Shown: piece by piece, positions 1 to 8,051 of the stretch
Layout of the letters: each line of letters opens with the position of its first letter
Position numbering within the stretch: position 1 is the first letter of the stretch
Source of the DNA: Methylosinus sp. LW4
GTDB taxonomy: Bacteria; Pseudomonadota; Alphaproteobacteria; Rhizobiales; Beijerinckiaceae
Reading direction: 5' to 3'
Length of the DNA stretch: 64,000 bases
NCBI RefSeq assembly: GCF_000379125.1
Contig: NZ_KB900626.1
Coordinates: forward strand, 2,986,667 to 3,050,666
Position numbers and translations under genes: made by a program
The notes under the pieces: generated by a model
The model's input: only the letters and a program-made list of their open reading frames with translations
Database searches by the model: none
Told to the model about the DNA's origin: nothing

Positions 1-1253
1 TCGATGCAGAACATGGCCGTCATCCAGCTGCGCCGGTGATTGTGGATGAACAGGCTGGCCTGCAGGCAGGCGAGAGTCTCGTCGGCGGCGGCGAACAGCG
101 CCGCCGCGTCGCGCAGCTGGCCGCGGTCGGGCAAATCTTCCGCGTCGAAGACGGCGACGAGCGAGCCGCGCAGAAATGGCGTCGCCACATTCAGCGCGCG
201 CGGCTTGGTGCGCGGCGCGCCGGGCGGCGCAACGATGATCTCCCACCCCGGCCGCAGATGCGCGGCGCGCAGCGCGGCTGTGGTGGCGACGTCGTCGCAT
301 TCCACCACGAATTTGACGTCCAGCTTGGCGCGCGGATAATCGATCGCGTCCAGCGCCTCGGTCAATTGCGGAACCACGCCGGCCTCGTCGTAGAGCGCCA
401 CGATAATGGAATAGAGCGGCAGATCGCGCTCTTCCAAGGCCGGCGCGGCGCCGCTCGCCGCTTTGCGGATCGCGCAGAAATAAAGGCGCAGGCCGATATT
501 GGCGAGAAACAGCAGAGCGAGCAGCGCCGCGGCGGCGCGCGAGGGCGCCCCGGCCGGCGAGAGCCAGGCCGCGAGCAGAGTGAGATTGCCGAGCGCGAAA
601 GCAATGGGCGCGCGGCCGGCGAGCGCCCGCCGCGCCGCCAGCTCCGGCGCGACGCGCTCCACCGAATAGGCGGCGGCCTCGGCCAGCCGGCGCGACGAGG
701 AGCCGCGCAGCGCCTCCTCGAAATGGGAGGGGCGCGTGATGGCGAAGAGCGGCCGCCCGGCGGAAGAGCGCGTCACGCCGATGAGCCGGGCGATGTCGTC
801 GCCGCGCGGCGCGAACAGCCAGCGCATCCCTCGCGGCTCCTCGGCGAGGCGGGCGTAGCCGCGCGCGGCGTCTTGCTCCAGGCTCTCGGACGGCTCCAGC
901 GCGGGCGGCGCCTCGAGATAGGGGACGCGCAGCTCGGCCGCCAGAATGCGATAGAAGCGCTCCTCCGGGATCAGCCCTTCGGCGATCAGCGCGGCGTCGG
1001 CTTTCACGCCCTGACGCCGGGCGATGGTCGCGCCATATTGCAGCATGACCAGCGGCGCGCCATGGGCGGCGAGAAAGGCGATCTCCGGGGGCAGCGGCCG
1101 GCCGGCGCCGGGCGCGGGCGTCTCCGACGCCGGGCGGGCGCGCTGGCGGGCGAGCGAGAATTCCGGCTCGCGGCGGCGCGGGAAAATGGCGCCGTCGTCG
1201 CGATGGGGCGCCGGCGGATACGGCGAAACCCTATCGACCGGATTCACGCTCAT
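1..1253 (-). CDS. Family 2 glycosyltransferase, C-terminus cut by window edge
   Basis: Membrane-associated glycosyltransferase probably acting on a polysaccharide; the substrate cannot be told. The ATG at 1253 opens a frame that stays open to the window edge (about 417 residues seen). Residues 1-55 are Pro/Arg-rich. Residues about 56-120 resemble the GspE/MshEN N-terminal domain that precedes some alphaproteobacterial GT2 enzymes. Hydrophobic segments lie near 216-232 and 240-256. The GT2 catalytic domain starts at about 280 (YSIIVALYDE), with VVECDD at 316-321 and the DxD-like AVFDAED at 367-373. The QxxRW region and C-terminal membrane helices would lie outside the window. It is divergent from the solute-binding protein gene at 1312, with only about 58 bp between them. 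Family call is firm, exact role unknown. Confidence 0.8.
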   Translation of the reverse strand, partial: MSVNPVDRVSPYPPAPHRDDGAIFPRRREPEFSLARQRARPASETPAPGAGRPLPPEIAFLAAHGAPLVMLQYGATIARRQGVKADAALIAEGLIPEERFYRILAAELRVPYLEAPPALEPSESLEQDAARGYARLAEEPRGMRWLFAPRGDDIARLIGVTRSSAGRPLFAITRPSHFEEALRGSSSRRLAEAAAYSVERVAPELAARRALAGRAPIAFALGNLTLLAAWLSPAGAPSRAAAALLALLFLANIGLRLYFCAIRKAASGAAPALEERDLPLYSIIVALYDEAGVVPQLTEALDAIDYPRAKLDVKFVVECDDVATTAALRAAHLRPGWEIIVAPPGAPRTKPRALNVATPFLRGSLVAVFDAEDLPDRGQLRDAAALFAAADETLACLQASLFIHNHRRSWMTAMFCI

Positions 1254-1311
1254 ACGCTAATCTCCGCGACGCGCGCGCCTCCCGCCGCGCCGGGCGGCTG
1301 CGAGGCCTCGA

Positions 1312-2217
1312 ATGATGTGCGAGAAAAGAACTGTGACGGAAGCTTGGCGCAGAAGCGAAACTTTGACAAGCTTACGCTGCGCGCTCGCGGCGATCATGGT
1401 TTCCGCGACAGTGGCGTCCATGATCGCGCCGGCCTCCGCCGCGGACAGCGTCGTCGCGGCGGCGCCCTCCTTCTGGGACCCCGCCCGCAAGCTGGAAAAG
1501 CCCGACCTCTCGACGATCAAGCAGATCCGCTTTCTCACTGAGGATGATTTTCCGCCCTTCGATTTCGCTCTGCCGGACGGAACCATCGCCGGCTTCAACG
1601 TCGATCTGGCGCGCGCCATTTGCGAGGAGCTGGAGCTCTCCTGCACCATTCAGCGCCGGCGCTGGGACACGCTGGTCGCCGCTCTGGACGAGAACGCCGG
1701 CGACGCCGCCATCGCCTCTTTCGCCATCACGCCCGAGATGCGCAAGAAGGTGGATTTCACCCAGCCCTATTACACGACGCCGGGACGCTTCGTGGTGCGC
1801 AAGGATTCGGTGCTGCCCGGCGCGACGCCCGAGGCGCTCGCCGATCGCACGATAGCGGTCGCCGCCGACAGCGCGCACGAGGCCTATCTGCGGAAGTTCT
1901 TCCCCGCCTCCACGCTCGCGACCTATCCCAGCGCGCAGCAGGCGCGCACGGCGCTGAAGGAGGGCCGCGCCCATGCGATGTTCGGCGACGCCATCTCGCT
2001 GGCCTTTTGGCTGAACGGCGCCGACGCGGCCGATTGCTGCATGTTCAAGGACGGGCCTTACGCCGATCCCGCCTTTTTCGGCGATGGCGTCGGCGTCGCG
2101 GTGCGCAGGAACAATGTGGCCCTGCGCCGCGCGCTGGATTACGCGCTGGCGCGCGTCGCGCAAAAGGGCGTCTACGCCGAGCTCTATCTGAAATATTTTC
2201 CGGTGGGGCCTTATTGA
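1312..2217 (+). CDS. Periplasmic family 3 solute-binding protein
   Basis: Predicted 301-residue substrate-binding protein of an amino-acid-type ABC transporter, or a stand-alone sensor-type binding protein. An N-terminal hydrophobic stretch (about 24-41) ends in APASA, a signal-peptidase I site. The SBP_bac_3 signature follows: FPPFDF, then GFNVDLARAICEEL, then an FAITPEMRKKVDFTQPYY block, which is typical of the lobe-1 ligand pocket. No permease or ATPase gene is adjacent, so its partner is elsewhere or absent. Two ATGs (1312, 1315) are possible starts. It converges on the TonB receptor gene, with 11 bp between the stops. The ligand cannot be inferred from the sequence. Confidence 0.8.
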   Translation: MMCEKRTVTEAWRRSETLTSLRCALAAIMVSATVASMIAPASAADSVVAAAPSFWDPARKLEKPDLSTIKQIRFLTEDDFPPFDFALPDGTIAGFNVDLARAICEELELSCTIQRRRWDTLVAALDENAGDAAIASFAITPEMRKKVDFTQPYYTTPGRFVVRKDSVLPGATPEALADRTIAVAADSAHEAYLRKFFPASTLATYPSAQQARTALKEGRAHAMFGDAISLAFWLNGADAADCCMFKDGPYADPAFFGDGVGVAVRRNNVALRRALDYALARVAQKGVYAELYLKYFPVGPY

Positions 2218-2228
2218 GAGCGCGCGCG

Positions 2229-4706
2229 TCACAAGAGCTTGACGCGCAGCGTGCCGCCGAAGACGCGCGGCTGGCTGGGCAGGCCGATCGTGGTGGGATT
2301 GCTGGCGTCGCCCGGCGACCACGAATAGAGCGGCCGCTCGTCGAAGACATTCTTCGCCCAGATCGACAGGCTGTATTGCTCGTCATCGGTCCGCAATCCG
2401 AGGCCTGCGTTCACTATGGCGAATGGCGGCTGCCAGTATTGGAGCACAGAGTGCGGATCGGTGAGCTGCGTCTTGTCCTGCCAGGCCAGATTGACATAGC
2501 CGAAGCCGGTGATGGAACGATCCCATTCCGGTCCGAAGCCGCGGAGCAGCGGACCGAGCGGTTGATCGTAGGTCGCGCCGACATTGAACGACCACAGCGG
2601 CAGATTCTCCCATCGCGTGTTGGAGCGTGACAGAGTGAGAGGCGCCGAGAGCGAGCCCGCTGTCGTCGGCCAGATCCAATCGGTCGGCGGCGTGGCGTTG
2701 GCGTAGTCGATCCAGCGCGCCTCGGTATAGGCGCCGTTGAAGGAGAGCCACAGCCGCTCCACAGGGCTCCATCGACCGACGAACTCGAAGCCGCGCAGCC
2801 GCAGATGGCCGACATTGCCGAGATAGGAGGTGCGGATCGGCTGCCCCGTGCTGTCCGTGTAGGAGGCGTCGGTGAGGCTCGTCTGGAAATTATAGATGTC
2901 GTTCCAGTAGACATTGAAATTGGCGATGAGGCGGTCGTCGAGCCAGCTGGTGTTGACGCCGAGCTCATAGTCCCAGGAGGTTTCCGGCTTGGTGACGAGA
3001 GGCTGCCAGCCTTTGAAATTGAGGGCGCTGTCGAGGATGGGCTGGGCCGAATTGTTGATCGCGCCCGATTTCTCGCCGCGCGCGACGAGCGCGTGGAAGA
3101 GGAGATGGTCGTCGAATTTATATTGCGGATTGAAGATCCCTGTGACCGAGTTGAAGGTCTTGCTCTGTCCGCCCGTATCGAACAAGGCCTGGCCGCCGCC
3201 GGCGCGAATGGCGGCCTCCTGCTGGGCGAATGTATATTGATTGGCGTAGAGCTGATCCCAGCTGAAGACGGAGCCTTCTTTGACCTCGTAGCTGTCGCGC
3301 ACGCCAAAGGTGAGCGCCCATGCGTCGTCAATGTGATAGGTTCCCTGCCCATAGCCGGCGACGCTGAAGGTCCGCGATTTGCTGTCGCGATTGTTCTGCA
3401 GGCCGCGCAGCAGCGCCGGCCGGCTGTACCAGGCGGCGGCGTCGGCGCCGAAGCGCGTGTAGGTGCGGCTCCAGGCGTTCTCGTAGAGCGAGAAGAGTCC
3501 AGTGGTCCATTCGAGGCGGTCCTCCTTGGGCGAGGAGAGCCGGATCTCCTGGGAGAACTGATCGACATAGGGCGCGAAGACGCCGACGCTGGTCTCGAGC
3601 TCCTGATTGCCGAAGGGATTATTGCCGATCACCCGCGAATTTCCGAAGGCGGTGAGCGACGTCAGCGTGTGGCGGCCCAAGGTCCAGCTCAGCTCGTTCG
3701 AGACCATGAGGTGACGCTCGCCGAATCCTCCGGCGTTCGTGTCATAGGGGCGATAGGGATCGAAAGTGAGAATGCGCTTGCCGAGCCGCGCTGCGACATT
3801 CTGCGCGTAGCTGCGCGCCGGCAATGTGCCATTGGCGTAGATGAGCGACGTGTCGCCGACGGGTCCCGTCGTAAAGGCGCCGATCGCCGTATATTCGTGC
3901 TGCGCGCCGGCGCTGAAGATCAAGCGGTCGGTCACGTCGTCGCCGACATAGAGAAGCTGCCCGCGCACGCCCCAGCGATCATTGTTCAGATAGCTCGCGC
4001 CGGTGACCTGATCCCGAATCCAGCCATCGCCCTTGTCGAAATAGGCGGTGACGCGATAGGCCAGCTTGTCGTCGATGATCGGCCCGGTGACGTTCAGCTT
4101 CTCGATGATGCGGCTGTAGCTGGCGAAGCTGGTCTCGATCGTCGCCTGGCGCTCGAAGGAGGGCCGTTGCGTCGAGACGACCACATTGCCGACCGTCGTA
4201 TTTTTGCCGCCGGCCGTTCCCTGGGGGCCGAGCGCCAGCTCGAACGACGAGATGTCGACGAGGTCGCCAGCCTGGAAGCCGGCGTATTTCCAGAAAATAT
4301 TGTCGAGGATGTAGCCGGTGTCGAATTCGGCGCCGACGGCGTTGATCGAGCCGCGGCTGAGCTGCCCCACCGTGCTGCCCACGCCACGGATGGCGGGCCG
4401 CGATGCGATGGGATTCGATTCGTTGGGTCGATAATTCGGCACGAGCTGGGAAAAGTCCGAGAGGCGCTCGAGGTGCTGTTCTTCCGCCTTCTTGGAATCG
4501 ACGAAGCCGACCGAGCGGGGCGTTTCGCGCAGCGTCGTGTCCTCTCGCCGCGCCGAGCTTTCGGCTCCGACCCGAACGTCCTCGATGCGCGCCTCCTGGG
4601 CGCGCGTCGCGATCGCCGAGTCGGCGGCGAAGACGACGAGAACATAGGCTATGAGCGCGCCGCCGGAGGACGACGGGCGATGAGCGAGGTGGTGGAGAAG
4701 CTGCAT
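2229..4706 (-). CDS. TonB-dependent outer-membrane receptor
   Basis: An 825-residue outer-membrane receptor that imports a chelated metal or other large ligand using TonB energy. A signal sequence (about 18-37) is followed by a plug domain: a TonB-box-like stretch, then LRETPRSVGFVD, SRPAIRGVG and an ELALGPQGTAGGKNTTVG segment typical of the receptor plug. The rest is a beta-barrel rich in aromatic-ended strands, with a conserved C-terminal AKNVFDERPLYSW motif. The last residue is Leu rather than the usual Phe. The ATG at 4706 has a strong ribosome-binding site (AAAGGAG, about 6 nt away). No FecI/FecR pair or siderophore gene is adjacent. Ligand unknown; a copper- or iron-chelator is plausible in this kind of organism but unproven. 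Confidence 0.85.
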   Translation of the reverse strand: MQLLHHLAHRPSSSGGALIAYVLVVFAADSAIATRAQEARIEDVRVGAESSARREDTTLRETPRSVGFVDSKKAEEQHLERLSDFSQLVPNYRPNESNPIASRPAIRGVGSTVGQLSRGSINAVGAEFDTGYILDNIFWKYAGFQAGDLVDISSFELALGPQGTAGGKNTTVGNVVVSTQRPSFERQATIETSFASYSRIIEKLNVTGPIIDDKLAYRVTAYFDKGDGWIRDQVTGASYLNNDRWGVRGQLLYVGDDVTDRLIFSAGAQHEYTAIGAFTTGPVGDTSLIYANGTLPARSYAQNVAARLGKRILTFDPYRPYDTNAGGFGERHLMVSNELSWTLGRHTLTSLTAFGNSRVIGNNPFGNQELETSVGVFAPYVDQFSQEIRLSSPKEDRLEWTTGLFSLYENAWSRTYTRFGADAAAWYSRPALLRGLQNNRDSKSRTFSVAGYGQGTYHIDDAWALTFGVRDSYEVKEGSVFSWDQLYANQYTFAQQEAAIRAGGGQALFDTGGQSKTFNSVTGIFNPQYKFDDHLLFHALVARGEKSGAINNSAQPILDSALNFKGWQPLVTKPETSWDYELGVNTSWLDDRLIANFNVYWNDIYNFQTSLTDASYTDSTGQPIRTSYLGNVGHLRLRGFEFVGRWSPVERLWLSFNGAYTEARWIDYANATPPTDWIWPTTAGSLSAPLTLSRSNTRWENLPLWSFNVGATYDQPLGPLLRGFGPEWDRSITGFGYVNLAWQDKTQLTDPHSVLQYWQPPFAIVNAGLGLRTDDEQYSLSIWAKNVFDERPLYSWSPGDASNPTTIGLPSQPRVFGGTLRVKLL

Positions 4707-4765
4707 CTGACGCTCCTTTAATATATATAGTCTATCAAATTAGTATGATTAAAGCCGAGACTGCG
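4707..4765 (-). promoter_or_regulatory. AT-rich upstream region of the TonB receptor gene
   Basis: Directly upstream of the receptor start the sequence becomes very AT-rich (a run of TATA repeats around 4721-4731 and an ATCATACTAATTTGAT stretch on the minus strand), unlike the surrounding GC-rich DNA. It probably holds the promoter and a metal-responsive operator. I cannot place a convincing -35/-10 pair or a Fur/RirA/Irr consensus. Confidence 0.35.
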
Positions 4766-4794
4766 TCCAGCTTTTTTTTGCAGCGAATCAAAAG

Positions 4795-4822
4795 CCCGGC
4801 GCAGAGCCGCCCCTGCGCCGGG
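4795..4822 (-). terminator. Terminator hairpin after the host-attachment gene
   Basis: A perfect 10-bp stem (CCCGGCGCAG / CTGCGCCGGG) with an 8-nt loop lies 18 bp past the stop codon of the host-attachment gene. On the minus strand it is followed by CTTTTG. It fits an intrinsic terminator for that gene. Confidence 0.6.
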
Positions 4823-4840
4823 GTCCGAAAATGCCGCGGC

Positions 4841-5305
4841 TCACCCTTCCGCGCGGAACTCGCGCGCGAGCGCCTTCTCGATCTCGGGCAGAGGATGGCG
4901 GGTCAGATCCTTGTCCAGCTCGCCCTTCACCTTGCTCTTGGCTTTTTGGCTCAGCTCCTGGCGCAGGTCGCCGAGCACGCGCGGCGGGGCGATGATGACG
5001 ATCTCGCTCAATTCGCCGGCCTCGGCGGCGGTGTTGATGCGCTCGGCGATCGTTCTCGCGAAATGCTCCTTCTCCAGCTCGTGCCAATCGGCGTTCTCCA
5101 CGGCGCTGCGCGGCGCTCCCGCCGTGCCATAGGCGCGGCCCGGCGCATCGCTGCCCTGCTCGCGGGTCGGCGGATTTTCATCCACCCGCGCCTCCACGAC
5201 GCGCAGATCGAGCAGATCGGGATCGCCGTGATTTTGCAGAAACAGGGCTCTGCGGCCGTCGCCGACGAGAACCCAGGCCCCATTGTGAACGGCAATATTG
5301 GTCAT
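4841..5305 (-). CDS. Host attachment family protein (Host_attach)
   Basis: A 154-residue cytosolic protein resembling the 'protein required for attachment to host cells' family (Host_attach, related to baeRF proteins), common in Rhizobiales and named from work on plant-associated bacteria. The molecular role is not established. Features seen are an N-terminal strand with AWVLVGDGRRALFLQN, a central DWHELEKEHFARTIAERIN block, and a C-terminal half with IVIIAPPRVLGDLR and KDLTRHPLPEIE, which are the family's conserved segments. The ATG at 5305 was preferred over an upstream ATG because the family motif starts just after it and the extra 38 residues are low-complexity. It is divergent from the copper-radical oxidase gene. 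Confidence 0.75.
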   Translation of the reverse strand: MTNIAVHNGAWVLVGDGRRALFLQNHGDPDLLDLRVVEARVDENPPTREQGSDAPGRAYGTAGAPRSAVENADWHELEKEHFARTIAERINTAAEAGELSEIVIIAPPRVLGDLRQELSQKAKSKVKGELDKDLTRHPLPEIEKALAREFRAEG

Positions 5306-5556
5306 GTTTTTCGTCTTTCGTTGAACGCCCACACGACTCCATTTGGGAAGGGGAAGGGGCGACGGCAACCGTGGTGGATTGCCGCGCTTCAGCAATCGAA
5401 GCGAGAGAGGGCGCCGCACGCTCCGTTATCGCGAGCCGAGGTTTTCCATGATTTTCCTATAGATCGGTCGATTAATATTAATATTTGGTTTCAATTGTTA
5501 TTTCCGACAATTTCCGAAATGTGGCTCCGCGGCAAAAGCTTCAGTCCATCGCGGAG

Positions 5557-7905
5557 ATGATTGTGTTGATATTACCGGCGACTCGTCGAAATATAGCGGC
5601 GCTGCTAATCCAAACTGCGGCGATTCTTCCAGCCTCTGCGCAAGTCTTGGTCGCGAACAAGCCCGACCCTTTGATGGCTAATCTCGACATGCCGGCGACC
5701 GCGCCGAGCCAGGGCATGTGGTCGCCGGTGAAGGGATGGCCGATCATCGGCCTGCATTCCGCGCTGATGCCGACCGGCGTGGTCATGACCTATGGATCCC
5801 CGCTCGGCAATGGAATTCAGGACGGCCGGACTTTCGACCTTTGGGATCCTGCGCGGGGACTGGACGATCCGGCGGGGCATTTCACTCTCCCCAATGCGCA
5901 GACTGTCGACAGCTTCTGCAGCGCCGCGACGCTGCTGACCTCCGGCTCCATGCTCATAACCGGCGGCGACTCGGCGGCCAGCGGCCTCTCCTCCCAGGCG
6001 AGCACCTTGTTCGATCCCTCGCGCGACACGCCGACGGCCGTCGCCGCCCAGACGGCCTATCGGCGCTGGTATGCGTCGATGATCACGCTGGCGGACGGAC
6101 GCGCCTTGATCGGCGGCGGCGGCGCGCCCTACGCCACCAATGCGTTCAACGACGTCGCCGGCGCGCTGTCGCGGGGCGACATCTCCCAGACGCCTGAAAT
6201 CTACACGCCCGGCTCCGGCTGGTCGGCGTTGACCGGCGCGACGAGCCGCGACGCTTTCGGGCCGGACTTCAATCGTTGGTGGTACCCGCGCATGTGGGTG
6301 GCGCCGAACGGACAAGTGTTCGGCCTTTCCGCCGAAAAAATGTGGATGCTGAATCCGGCCAGCGCCGGGTCGATCGCCACGCTCGGGAATTTCAAGACGA
6401 GCTTCAGCACCACCGCCACTCCGAACACCGGACCCACATCGACGGCCACGATGTTCGACATCGGCCGAATTTTGCAGGTCGGCGGCAATGGTCCTGCGAA
6501 CGGCTATGCGACGCCCTCCAGCGCTGCGGCGACCGTGATCGACATCACGAGCGGCCGCCCCGTCACGACAGAGCAGACGCCGATGAGCAATCCGCGTCAG
6601 TGGGCGAATTCGACCGTGCTCCCGGACGGCAAGGTCGTCGTCACGGGCGGCTCGCGCTTCGCGGACAATGCCGGAACGGACGCGGTCTACCCCGCCGAAA
6701 TCTGGAATCCGGCGACCAGAGCCTGGACCGTCGCCGCCAGCGCGGCCGTCTATCGCGGCTATCATTCCTCCGCCGTGCTGTTGCCCGACGCGACGATCCT
6801 CTCGACCGGCGGCGGCGTTCCCGGCCCCGTGAACAATTTCAACGCGGAAATCTATTATCCGCCCTATTTGTTCACGACGCAGAACGGCAAAACCGTTCTC
6901 GCGCCGCGGCCGGTGGTGTCGTCGATCAGCGCGACCAGTCTGAACTACGGCGGGACGCTGAGCGTCGCAATGTGGAGCAATGACACGATCTCCAAGGTCG
7001 CGGTCATCGGATTGAGCGTGACGACGCATAGCTTCAACAGCGGTCAGCGTTATGTTCCCGCCACTTTCACGCAGAGCGGCAAGAGCGTCTCGATCGCCAT
7101 GCCGTCCAGCGCCAATATCGCGCCGCCCGGCTATTATCTCGTATTTCTGGTCAATTCGGCGGGCGTCCCCGCCAATGGCGTGATCGTTTCGCTCGGCGCG
7201 ACGAAGCCGCCTGCGGCGCCTTCGGGCGCAGGCCAGCTCTGGGCCCAGATCGGCGTCACGTCCTCGCGGGTCGCTCGGGGCGGCGACGGCGTGACGATCG
7301 TCGTCAACTCGCAGAATGGCTCGCTGTGGAAATATTCGGGCGACAATGTCTGGACGCAACTGCAAGCGCCGACGCCGATGGCCGATGTCGCGGTGGTCAA
7401 TCTGAACAGCGTCTATGCGATCGGCGCGTCCGACCGCAACGTCTATCGCTACAATGGCGCGCAATGGTCGGTCGTGGGACGGCGCGCGGCGACGATCGGC
7501 GCTGCGGCCGACGGAACCGTCGTTGTCACCTCCGCCGACAGCACGATTTGGAGAAAGAACGCCGACAATGATGTCGAGGCCTGGACGCAGGTCCCTGGGA
7601 AAGCCCTGCGGGTCGCCCCGCTGAGCGCGAGCAGACTCTGGTCGATAGGCGTCGATCAGAATGTCTATCGTGGCGATCTCGGCGGAAATTGGACGCAAGC
7701 GGGCGTCGCCGTGAACGACATCGCCGCGTCGGCGGATGGACATGTCGTCGTCGCCAATTCGCAGACGAATACTCTTTGGGCGAAGGCCAGCGACACTTCC
7801 GTCGCCGATTGGTCCATGGTTCCGTTCACGTCGAAAAGCGTCGCAGTCGCCGACGGCGGCGAGTTCGTCGTCGTGGGCCAGGACGGAAACGTCTATCGGA
7901 AATAA
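5557..7905 (+). CDS. Secreted copper-radical oxidase (galactose/glyoxal oxidase type) fused to tectonin-like repeats
   Basis: Predicted exported enzyme that oxidises an alcohol or aldehyde with O2, making H2O2. Numbering is from the ATG at 5557. The signal peptide has RR at 10-11, a hydrophobic core at 13-25 and PASA-Q at about 26-29. The seven-bladed kelch-type catalytic domain (about 35-450) keeps all five family residues: Cys121 (SFCSA) and Tyr172 (RWYAS) for the Cys-Tyr cofactor, the axial Tyr402-His403 pair (YHSSA) and His491 (THSFN). A DUF1929-like domain follows (about 450-545). Residues about 560-782 are tectonin-like propeller repeats (W..IG, NVYR). No good Shine-Dalgarno sequence serves the ATG; a GTG at 5563 has GGAG 6 nt upstream and could be the true start. 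The substrate is unknown. Confidence 0.8.
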   Translation: MIVLILPATRRNIAALLIQTAAILPASAQVLVANKPDPLMANLDMPATAPSQGMWSPVKGWPIIGLHSALMPTGVVMTYGSPLGNGIQDGRTFDLWDPARGLDDPAGHFTLPNAQTVDSFCSAATLLTSGSMLITGGDSAASGLSSQASTLFDPSRDTPTAVAAQTAYRRWYASMITLADGRALIGGGGAPYATNAFNDVAGALSRGDISQTPEIYTPGSGWSALTGATSRDAFGPDFNRWWYPRMWVAPNGQVFGLSAEKMWMLNPASAGSIATLGNFKTSFSTTATPNTGPTSTATMFDIGRILQVGGNGPANGYATPSSAAATVIDITSGRPVTTEQTPMSNPRQWANSTVLPDGKVVVTGGSRFADNAGTDAVYPAEIWNPATRAWTVAASAAVYRGYHSSAVLLPDATILSTGGGVPGPVNNFNAEIYYPPYLFTTQNGKTVLAPRPVVSSISATSLNYGGTLSVAMWSNDTISKVAVIGLSVTTHSFNSGQRYVPATFTQSGKSVSIAMPSSANIAPPGYYLVFLVNSAGVPANGVIVSLGATKPPAAPSGAGQLWAQIGVTSSRVARGGDGVTIVVNSQNGSLWKYSGDNVWTQLQAPTPMADVAVVNLNSVYAIGASDRNVYRYNGAQWSVVGRRAATIGAAADGTVVVTSADSTIWRKNADNDVEAWTQVPGKALRVAPLSASRLWSIGVDQNVYRGDLGGNWTQAGVAVNDIAASADGHVVVANSQTNTLWAKASDTSVADWSMVPFTSKSVAVADGGEFVVVGQDGNVYRK

Positions 7906-7940
7906 TTCTGCGAAACGGCGCAGCTCTTCGAGACGCCAGC

Positions 7941-7969
7941 GCCGAAGTCGGGCCTCGCCCGGCTTCGGC
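7941..7969. terminator. Hairpin between convergent genes
   Basis: A GCCGAAG...CTTCGGC stem with an inner GGGC/GCCC pair lies 36 bp after the oxidase stop, in the convergent gap before mcd. It could end transcription from either side. No long T-run follows. Confidence 0.5.
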
Positions 7970-7982
7970 TCTTCGAATTGCC

Positions 7983-8004
7983 GATCTCGGGCGCGCCCGA
8001 GATC
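7983..8004. repeat. Perfect 22-bp palindrome
   Basis: A perfect, loopless 22-bp palindrome centred on CGGGCG/CGCCCG and bounded by GATC lies between the convergent oxidase and mcd genes. It may be a second termination element or a protein-binding site. Confidence 0.5.
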
Positions 8005-8051
8005 GATGCTCGGCCCGCTCCAGCGCCGAGACCGACAGCTCGCCTCTCGTC

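Noticed and set aside
1312..4706. The solute-binding protein and the TonB receptor as one uptake operon
   Set aside because: They are on opposite strands with convergent ends 11 bp apart, so they are not co-transcribed.
4745..4840. A possible short peptide gene (methanobactin-like precursor) near the TonB receptor
   Set aside because: The peptide from 4745 lacks the leader and the Cys pattern of methanobactin precursors, and the region overlaps the receptor promoter and a terminator. No mbnB/mbnC-type genes are nearby.
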